The notes beneath the pieces were generated by a model. That model did no database searches, was not told the origin of the DNA, and was given only the letters and a program-made list of their open reading frames with translations. From Spirochaetales bacterium (GTDB taxonomy: Bacteria; Spirochaetota; Spirochaetia; JABEVK01), in contig JABEVL010000059.1 of the NCBI GenBank assembly GCA_013043995.1, forward strand, positions 1-6,181: a DNA stretch of 6,181 nucleotides. Reading direction: 5' to 3'. The position numbers were made by a program, and so were the translations under genes. Every line of letters begins with the position of its first letter. The stretch's first letter is position 1. Shown here in pieces: positions 1-5,179 of this stretch.

Positions 1-204
1 AAAATCAACGACTTTCTGAAGGCCCTTGAGTCTCATGACCCCTTGGGTCTTTACGGAGAACAAGGCTTTAAGGAACTGGTGGAAAAACTCGATCACCTGA
101 GTTTTTCTTTTCCTGATCCGCACTACCGCCCAACCACCGACTGGCTGTCGCGCCTGAAGGCCGCCGCAGTCTGGTGGCGTCACAAGCTAATCGTCGTCGC
201 CTGA
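1..204 (+). CDS. C-terminal fragment of an unrecognised protein
   Basis: Frame 1 is open from the left edge to a TGA at 202-204 and encodes the last 67 residues of a protein whose start lies outside the window. Codon choice is protein-like (GAG, CTG, GAA and AAA codons, G/C-rich third positions) and the composition is that of a soluble, charged helix followed by a proline-rich stretch (PDPHYRPTTDW). It ends in a basic-hydrophobic tail, AAAVWWRHKLIVVA. I do not recognise the family, and no catalytic motif is visible. The tail could lie at a membrane surface, but it is too short and too interrupted by charges to call a membrane segment. The gene converges on lepA: its last five codons and stop overlap the lepA 3' end by 18 bases. 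The minus-strand frames I checked over the same stretch meet stops, which favours the + strand reading. Confidence 0.68.
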   Translation, partial: KINDFLKALESHDPLGLYGEQGFKELVEKLDHLSFSFPDPHYRPTTDWLSRLKAAAVWWRHKLIVVA

Positions 205-1998
205 CTTGAGCACCGAAAGAAAGGCGCTTTGCGGCAATTCGACGCTCCCGACCATTTTCATGCGTTTCTTGCCTTCCTTTTGTTTTTCAAGGAGCTTGCG
301 CTTGCGCGAGATATCGCCACCGTAACACTTGGCCAGCACGTCTTTCCGGAAGGCCTGCACGGTTTCACGGGCGATGATCGAGTTACCGATCGAGCCCTGA
401 ATGGCAATCTTGAACTGCTGGCGGGGAATTTCGTCCTTGAGCTTTTCACAGACACGCCGGGCACGGTCGTAGGCATTTCCCCTGAACACGAGCATCGACA
501 GGGCGTCGACGGTCTCGCCGTTGATCATGATATCGAGCTTGACAAGGTCGGTGACCTGGAACCCGGACAGTTCGTAATCGAATGAAGCGTAGCCCTTGCT
601 GATCGATTTCATCTTGTCGTAAAAATCGAAAAGTACCTCGGCAAGAGGCATGCTGTAACGCATCTCCACTCTTTTTTCGTCCAGGTAGGTCATGTTTTCC
701 TGCACGCCTCTTTTATTTGTGCAAAGCGTCATGATGCTTCCAAGGTAATCGGCAGGCGTGATGATCGTCGCCTTGATGTAAGGCTCCTCGGCCACTTCGA
801 TCGTTGTGGGGTCAGGAAAATTGGCGGGGCTTTCAATCGTGTACACCTGACCTTTTTTGGAAGTCAGCCGGTACTGCACCGAGGGTGAAGTCAGGATGAT
901 GTTCAGGTCGAACTCCCGCTCGAGCCGCTCCTGGACGACTTCCAGGTGCAACAGGCCCAAAAAGCCGCATTTAAATCCAAAGCCGAGCGCCGCCGAGCTG
1001 TCTTTTTCATAAATCAGCGACGCATCGTTGAGCTTGAGCTTTTCGAGGGCCTTGGAAAGCTCTTCGTACTGGTCAGAGTCCACTGGGTACAACGACGAAA
1101 AAACAACGGGCTTGACGTCGCGGAAACCGGGAAGTGACGCCGAGCAGGGGTTGGCCAATGAGGTTACCGTATCGCCCACGCGGACGTCTGAAATGTTCTT
1201 AATTCCCGCGATAAAGTAACCGACTTCCCCAGGTCCTAATGCTTTCGTCCGTTCCAGTGTGATTCTGAAAACTCCAACTTCCTCTAGAATGTGGGTGGCG
1301 TTTGAGTTCCACAGCCGGACCTCGTCCCCTTCCTTCAAAGTTCCCTGGAAATTCCTCACGTGGACGATTACTCCCCTGAAAGGGTCGTAATGGGAGTCAA
1401 AAATGACAGCCTGGGGTGGCTGGTCGGCCTGTCCGTTCGGCGGGGGTATCCAGTCCACGATGGCCTGCAGGAGTTCGTCCATCCCCAAGCCGATTTTGGC
1501 TGAGACACAAACAGCAATGGAGCTGTCAAGGCCAAGGTCATGGTCGATCTGGTGCTTCACGCGTTCGATGTCGGCACCCGGCATGTCGATTTTGTTGATG
1601 ACAGGGATGATGAAAAGGTCGTGTTCCATCGCCATGTAAAGATTAGAAAGCGTCTGAGCCTGAACACCTTGCGTCGCGTCGATCACGAGCAGGGCACCCT
1701 CGGAACTCGCAATCGCTCGGCTGACTTCATAGGAAAAGTCGGCGTGACCAGGGGTATCGACAAGGTTGAGCATATAACGCTGGCCATCCGCAGCCAGGTG
1801 GGGTAAGGCCACGGCTTGGCTCTTGATCGTGATTCCGCGTTCTCTTTCAATGTCCATATTATCCAAAAGCTGGTTTTGAAAGTTACGGTCATCGATGATC
1901 TTCGAGCGTTGAATAAACCGGTCGGCAAGGGTCGACTTGCCGTGGTCGATGTGGGCAATGATGCAGAAATTCCGGATGAGGTGGACGGGATGGGGCAT
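187..1998 (-). CDS. lepA: Elongation factor 4 (LepA), ribosome-associated translational GTPase
   Basis: LepA/EF4 is a GTPase that binds the ribosome and affects translocation or initiation; it acts in the cytosol or at the inner membrane. From the ATG at 1998 it has 603 residues, the usual family length. The G domain shows all motifs: AHIDHGKST (15-23, P-loop), ERGIT (53-57, switch I), DTPGH (81-85, with the catalytic His), NKID (135-138) and SAK (166-168). Domains II, III and V follow, with the conserved KLNDASL and GFLGLLHLE stretches. The LepA-only C-terminal domain includes YGGDISRKRKLLEKQKEGKK (559-578), which separates it from EF-G. An in-frame TTG at 2034 would add 12 residues, but family members begin a few residues before IRNF, so I prefer the ATG. 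Neither start has a clear Shine-Dalgarno sequence. It is the last gene of the likely glgC-reductase-rlmN-lepA operon. It ends in an unusual acidic SGDDD tail. Confidence 0.97.
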   Translation of the reverse strand: MPHPVHLIRNFCIIAHIDHGKSTLADRFIQRSKIIDDRNFQNQLLDNMDIERERGITIKSQAVALPHLAADGQRYMLNLVDTPGHADFSYEVSRAIASSEGALLVIDATQGVQAQTLSNLYMAMEHDLFIIPVINKIDMPGADIERVKHQIDHDLGLDSSIAVCVSAKIGLGMDELLQAIVDWIPPPNGQADQPPQAVIFDSHYDPFRGVIVHVRNFQGTLKEGDEVRLWNSNATHILEEVGVFRITLERTKALGPGEVGYFIAGIKNISDVRVGDTVTSLANPCSASLPGFRDVKPVVFSSLYPVDSDQYEELSKALEKLKLNDASLIYEKDSSAALGFGFKCGFLGLLHLEVVQERLEREFDLNIILTSPSVQYRLTSKKGQVYTIESPANFPDPTTIEVAEEPYIKATIITPADYLGSIMTLCTNKRGVQENMTYLDEKRVEMRYSMPLAEVLFDFYDKMKSISKGYASFDYELSGFQVTDLVKLDIMINGETVDALSMLVFRGNAYDRARRVCEKLKDEIPRQQFKIAIQGSIGNSIIARETVQAFRKDVLAKCYGGDISRKRKLLEKQKEGKKRMKMVGSVELPQSAFLSVLKSGDDD

Positions 1999-2019
1999 GA
2001 GGCCCAATGTACTACAAGA

Positions 2020-2077
2020 CGGTTTTGATTTCAATCAAGCCGAGTGCAGACCGTGAGATCAAAATTTCAAGTTTTGA
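2020..2077 (-). other. Competing short inverted repeats between rlmN and lepA
   Basis: In the RNA read leftwards, UCAAAA (2077-2072) can pair with UUUUGA (2064-2059), forming a 6-bp hairpin over the rlmN stop. UUUUGAU (2064-2058) can instead pair with AUCAAAA (2029-2023), a perfect 7-bp match. AUCAA (2029-2025) can also pair with UUGAU (2038-2034), in a small hairpin extended by CGG/CCG (2042-2040 with 2022-2020). These pairings exclude one another, and the last covers the alternative TTG start of lepA. No U-run follows any of them, so this is not a standard terminator. The stems are short and A/U-rich; a regulatory role is only inference. Confidence 0.25.
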
Positions 2078-3095
2078 GCGGAACCGTCAGTGCTTTCGTC
2101 GAAAGGAGTCCGCAGGCGGCCCAGATGTCTTCACCCCTTGAACGCCGGATCGTCGCGGCGATTCCCTTGGCCGACAACTCGCGTTGCATCCGTTCCATCG
2201 CCGAGCTGTCCGAGCCTTGCAAGGGAGTCCCTGGTATGGGGTGAAAGTGAATGAGGTTAACTCGGGTTTTAAGACCATGAAGCCGGCGAACGAGTTCTTT
2301 GGTGTGCCGAGGCGTGTCATTGACCCCGGCAAAACAGATGTATTCTATGCTGACGCGCCGAACATCGCTTTCCTGCCTGTTGCGAATAAAGTCCAAAACA
2401 TCATCCATCGCATGAACGTTCTGGACAGGCATCAGGCTGGCCCGCTCCTCGTCAAAGGGACTGTGGAGAGAAAGAGCAAAGCGCACTTTGGAGCGGTTGA
2501 AAAAATCTTCCAGAGCAGGCAAAAGTCCAACGGAGGACACGGTGATCTTTTGTTGGGAAAATCCCAGTCCCCAGTCGGCGGTCAGGATTTCCAGGCTCAA
2601 AAGCACAGCATCCAGGTTATCCAGAGGTTCCCCCATCCCCATGTAAACCACGTTCGTCAGCTGCGAGAACTCGGCGATGCTCACGACCTGATTGAGGATC
2701 TGGGCGCTGGTCAGGTTAGCCTGAAATCCTTGTTTTCCGGTCATACAAAACAGGCACCCCATCTTGCAGCCGACCTGCGAACTGACGCAGAGAGTTTTAC
2801 GGTCCGTTTCAGGAATATACGCCGTTTCGATGAATTTCCCGTTGACGGGGAAAAGGTATTTTTTTGTCCCGTCCCGGCTTTCATCAACGCGCGTCGGCTC
2901 TTGCCGTTCCAACGAGCAAAGCTCCTGCAGCTGCTTGCGCACAGGAACGGCGAGGTCGCTCATCACCTCGAACGAGGTGGCTCGGCGCTTGTAGATCCAT
3001 TGCGCAAGCTGGTTTCCCAGATAAGTGGGGCGGCCCAAGTCAACCGCAAAAGCCCTCAACTGCCCCAGGGTCAGTCCAAAAAGATTCGTACTCAA
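2067..3095 (-). CDS. rlmN: Dual-specificity 23S rRNA (A2503-C2)/tRNA (A37-C2) methyltransferase RlmN
   Basis: RlmN is a cytosolic radical-SAM enzyme that puts a methyl on C2 of A2503 in 23S rRNA and A37 in some tRNAs, using two SAM molecules and a methylated cysteine. The 342-residue protein has an N-terminal accessory domain (about 1-90) followed by the radical-SAM barrel. Visible key residues are the cluster motif C110-KMG-C114-LF-C117, GMGEP (152-156, SAM binding), C103 in TLCVSSQVGC, and C328 in AACGLL. C103 and C328 match the resolving and methyl-carrying cysteines of E. coli RlmN (C118 and C355). It is shorter than the E. coli protein (384 residues), mainly at the ends. The start is TTG at 3095-3093, with GAGGTG five bases upstream. 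It overlaps the TGA of the upstream reductase as TTGA, which implies translational coupling. RlmN fits better than Cfr given the housekeeping context and the conserved flanks. Confidence 0.96.
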   Translation of the reverse strand: MSTNLFGLTLGQLRAFAVDLGRPTYLGNQLAQWIYKRRATSFEVMSDLAVPVRKQLQELCSLERQEPTRVDESRDGTKKYLFPVNGKFIETAYIPETDRKTLCVSSQVGCKMGCLFCMTGKQGFQANLTSAQILNQVVSIAEFSQLTNVVYMGMGEPLDNLDAVLLSLEILTADWGLGFSQQKITVSSVGLLPALEDFFNRSKVRFALSLHSPFDEERASLMPVQNVHAMDDVLDFIRNRQESDVRRVSIEYICFAGVNDTPRHTKELVRRLHGLKTRVNLIHFHPIPGTPLQGSDSSAMERMQRELSAKGIAATIRRSRGEDIWAACGLLSTKALTVPLKT

Positions 3096-3742
3096 AAATA
3101 CACCTCGGCAACGATTTGAGAAAAAGGTATGCCTTGAGAGATCAGAAGATCACGGGCGTCGACCACCATCTCTGAACTCCCGCAAAGAAAGAAATGGGTG
3201 TCCATGGGCCATTTTTGACTTTCGAGGTAACGGGTGACACGACCGTCAAAAACGCCCTGTTCCCGCGTGCAGCAGGCAATATAGTTTTTACCAAGGCGTT
3301 TTTGCCATTCTTCCCGAAAATACAGGTCCTCGAGGTAACGAGCGCCCTGGACCAAAACCCTCGTACCTGCAAACCCCGAACGGGCCATCGCCAGAAACGG
3401 CGCAACACCGGTTCCAGTGGCTACCCAAACCGCCTGCTTTTTTTTGTCCAAAAAACTCCCTTGGGGAGGTGTGATCCAAATCCGATCACCGGGAACTAGC
3501 CGGCTCAGGATGGGGGAAAGCTCTCCCGAGTCGACAGGGGTGAAAAGTATGGACGCCCAGGAATCCTTGTTTCCTGAAGCCAAGCTGTACCACCTGGGGG
3601 GGCGGTTGGGATCGTCGGTCACACCGACGATCTGCCCCGGCAAAAAATCAAAATCGCGTTCCCAGGACAGCCAGCGTCCCCTCTTCCCCCGAGGGAGATT
3701 CTGACAAACCATCACAGATTTCGTGCTCGCCGGAACCTTCAT
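3092..3742 (-). CDS. Ferredoxin/flavodoxin-NADP+ reductase family flavoprotein (Fpr-like)
   Basis: This is predicted to be an FAD enzyme that moves electrons between NAD(P)H and a ferredoxin or flavodoxin in the cytosol. From the ATG at 3742 it has 216 residues. The N-terminal FAD-binding barrel shows PGQ (35-37) and R50-W-Y-S53, the RxYS flavin motif. The NAD(P)-binding half shows ATGTGVAPF (108-116), GARYLEDL (133-140), a TRE triplet followed by GVFDGR, and CGSSEM (187-192). It ends in EVYF with an aromatic terminal residue, like the EHYW end of E. coli Fpr. The TRE triplet aligns with SRE of E. coli Fpr and hints at NADPH, but specificity is inferred. It is a little short for the family (about 240-260). 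The start is uncertain: an in-frame TTG at 3790, 10 bases after the glgC stop, would add 16 residues (232 in all), and neither start has a good Shine-Dalgarno. Its stop overlaps the rlmN start, so RlmN may be its electron client. Confidence 0.88.
   Translation of the reverse strand: MKVPASTKSVMVCQNLPRGKRGRWLSWERDFDFLPGQIVGVTDDPNRPPRWYSLASGNKDSWASILFTPVDSGELSPILSRLVPGDRIWITPPQGSFLDKKKQAVWVATGTGVAPFLAMARSGFAGTRVLVQGARYLEDLYFREEWQKRLGKNYIACCTREQGVFDGRVTRYLESQKWPMDTHFFLCGSSEMVVDARDLLISQGIPFSQIVAEVYF
3101..3106 (-). promoter_or_regulatory. Shine-Dalgarno sequence deciding the TTG start of rlmN
   Basis: GAGGTG on the minus strand lies five bases before the TTG at 3095. It sits inside the last codons of the reductase gene. 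There is no alternative ATG or GTG nearby that suits the protein, so this site supports the TTG start and the 4-base gene overlap. Confidence 0.7.
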
Positions 3743-3800
3743 GAAAAAGAAACTACTCGAACCCTTCTTTCCTGTAAAGTCCTTGAGCAAGCACGGGGAT

Positions 3801-5075
3801 TTAGACCTCGCTGCCGTCAGGCAGTGTGGCGTTTTTGGGAATAATCACGATGTGATCCCGTATGTAATAGTTGGGTCCGTCAAAAAAATCCAGCTGATTC
3901 TTGTTGTAAATCTTGCAGTTTTTTCCAATCCTCGCGTTTTTATCGATGATCGCATTCTTGATGAGAGTATTTTCACCGATTCCGACGTCAGGAATGCCCT
4001 TTTCACGGTTGTGGGCACGGTCAGATTCGCTTTCGAAGTCGTCGGAGCCCATGATGATGGAGCTCTCGACCACCACTCCTTTTTGAAGGATGCTTCTTAC
4101 ACCTACGACCGTACGGCTCAAGGTGGAATGATCCAGGATGCTCCCTTCGCACACCATGGACTCGTCAATTTTGCAGCCGTCAAAGCGTGAAGAAGGCAGA
4201 TGCCGGGCGTGGGTGTAAATCTGGTTTTGATAGAAATCAAAGGAGGGCTTGCGCTGGGCGAATTCAAGGTTGGCTTTCCAGAATGAATGAATCGTTCCGA
4301 CGTCCTCCCAATACCCGTCGAACAGGTAACCGCCTACACGCTTGGTCTTGATGGCAGACGGTATCACTTCTTTCCCAAAATCTTTGGTGTCATTTTCCAA
4401 AAGCTCCAGGAGGGTTTCGACATTGAACAAGTAAATGCCCATCGACGCCAGCCAATGCTTTTCACGATCGATCTGAGGAAAAGTCTTGCGGATAAACTCG
4501 GTGCTTTTAAGAGATTCCAGAACAGCATCTTCCGTGGGCTTTTCGACAAAATCGGTGATCATTCCTCCATCAAGCCGAACAAGACCGAAACCCGAAGCGT
4601 CCTGACGGTTGCAGGGCAAAACGGATACCGTAAGGTCAGACTTTGTTTCTGTGTGATATCGGAACATCTGGCGAAAATCCATCGTATAGATCTGATCGCC
4701 CGATAGGATCAGGACGTGTTTCACTCCTTTGAAAGAGGTGAAGTGCTTGATGTTTTTCCGCACGGCGTCCGCCGTTCCCTGATACCATCCCGAGTTTTCT
4801 TGGGTTTGTTCCGCAGCAAGGATATCCACGAACCCGTCATGAAAATTGTCAAAGCGGTAGGCCTGATTGACGTGCTGGTTCAACGATGCCGAATTAAACT
4901 GGGTCAGGATCAAAATCTTATTGACGCCTGAATTGAGACTGTTGCTGATCGGAATGTCGATCAGACGGAATTTCCCGCCGATCGGTACTGCCGGTTTGGA
5001 CCGATCCTTAGTAAGGGGGAAAAGTCTCTTGCCCTGTCCGCCGCCAAGAATAAGGCAGATGGTACTTTGCATCAT
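3801..5075 (-). CDS. glgC: Glucose-1-phosphate adenylyltransferase (ADP-glucose pyrophosphorylase)
   Basis: GlgC converts glucose-1-phosphate and ATP to ADP-glucose and pyrophosphate, the committed and regulated step of bacterial glycogen synthesis. The 424 residues are the normal length. The N-terminal nucleotidyltransferase domain has GGGQGKRL (11-18), KPAVPIGGKFRLIDIP (27-42), WYQGTADAVR (97-106), GDQIY with D127 (equivalent to E. coli D142), FVEKP with K179 (equivalent to K195), SMGIY, and YWEDVGT. A left-handed beta-helix domain forms about the last 130 residues. That domain ends in IIDKNARIG (K379) and PKNATLPDG (K414), which match the two 3-phosphoglycerate-site lysines of cyanobacterial AGPase, so the protein resembles the cyanobacterial/plant type. 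I chose the ATG at 5075 because AGGAG lies six bases upstream; a second ATG follows directly, and a GTG at 5102 would lie at the predicted transcript start. It is the first gene of the minus-strand operon and divergent from glgA. Confidence 0.97.
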   Translation of the reverse strand: MMQSTICLILGGGQGKRLFPLTKDRSKPAVPIGGKFRLIDIPISNSLNSGVNKILILTQFNSASLNQHVNQAYRFDNFHDGFVDILAAEQTQENSGWYQGTADAVRKNIKHFTSFKGVKHVLILSGDQIYTMDFRQMFRYHTETKSDLTVSVLPCNRQDASGFGLVRLDGGMITDFVEKPTEDAVLESLKSTEFIRKTFPQIDREKHWLASMGIYLFNVETLLELLENDTKDFGKEVIPSAIKTKRVGGYLFDGYWEDVGTIHSFWKANLEFAQRKPSFDFYQNQIYTHARHLPSSRFDGCKIDESMVCEGSILDHSTLSRTVVGVRSILQKGVVVESSIIMGSDDFESESDRAHNREKGIPDVGIGENTLIKNAIIDKNARIGKNCKIYNKNQLDFFDGPNYYIRDHIVIIPKNATLPDGSEV

Positions 5076-5081
5076 TATGAG

Positions 5082-5086
5082 CTCCT
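5082..5086 (-). promoter_or_regulatory. Shine-Dalgarno sequence of glgC
   Basis: AGGAG on the minus strand is six bases before the ATG at 5075 and nine before the adjacent ATG at 5072. It argues against the longer GTG start at 5102, which would place this site inside the coding region. Confidence 0.75.
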
Positions 5087-5106
5087 GTTGGCCGAATTTC
5101 ACTACA

Positions 5107-5135
5107 AGTATTTATGATCTACGGCAGATTGTAAA
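5107..5135 (-). promoter_or_regulatory. Candidate sigma-70 promoter for the glgC operon
   Basis: On the minus strand, TTTACA (5135-5130, five of six matches to the -35 consensus) is followed by a 17-base spacer and AATACT (5112-5107, four of six matches to the -10 consensus). Transcription would begin near 5100. That leaves a short leader of about 25 bases carrying the AGGAG site before the glgC ATG, a coherent arrangement. The call comes from consensus matching by eye only. Confidence 0.45.
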
Positions 5136-5143
5136 CAAAAATC

Positions 5144-5161
5144 GAACTACATTCGGAGTTC
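5144..5161. repeat. Short dyad in the glgA-glgC control region
   Basis: GAACT (5144-5148) and AGTTC (5157-5161) form a perfect 5-bp inverted repeat with an 8-base spacer. It lies where the -35 region of glgA would be and upstream of the glgC promoter, so it could be an operator acting on both genes. Arms this short also occur by chance. Confidence 0.2.
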
Positions 5162-5167
5162 ATAGTT

Positions 5168-5173
5168 TATACT
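5168..5173 (+). promoter_or_regulatory. Candidate -10 element of glgA, possibly giving a leaderless mRNA
   Basis: TATACT matches the -10 consensus at five of six positions and ends six bases before the A of the glgA ATG at 5180. Transcription from it would start at or beside that A. No good -35 is seen 16-18 bases upstream. No Shine-Dalgarno lies at normal distance; the nearest, GGAG at 5155-5158, is 21 bases away. Confidence 0.35.
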
Positions 5174-5179
5174 GTTTTT

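Noticed and set aside
229..585. A 118-codon + strand frame opposite the lepA C-terminal domain
   Set aside because: The LepA reading is conserved throughout this stretch; the antisense product shows no motif and has no ribosome binding site that I could see.
1999..2034. A longer LepA starting at TTG 2034
   Set aside because: The extra 12 residues are not typical of the family and no Shine-Dalgarno supports them; not fully excluded because the ATG also lacks one.
2059..2077. A rho-independent terminator after rlmN
   Set aside because: The stem is only six A/U-rich pairs and is not followed by a U-run, so it is unlikely to stop transcription.
2184..3119. A 311-codon open frame on the + strand opposite rlmN
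   Set aside because: It is antisense to a gene with all RlmN catalytic residues, its translation has no recognisable domain, and it has a composition typical of an antisense shadow.
3723..4190. A + strand frame with an attractive MKKKLLEPFF start, crossing the reductase-glgC junction
   Set aside because: It runs antisense to the N-terminus of the reductase and the conserved C-terminal helix of GlgC. The lysine-rich start is simply the complement of the Ser/Phe-rich codons before the reductase ATG.
5076..5102. A longer GlgC starting at GTG 5102
   Set aside because: The AGGAG at 5082-5086 is correctly spaced for the ATG at 5075, and the predicted transcript would start at about 5100, leaving no leader for the GTG.
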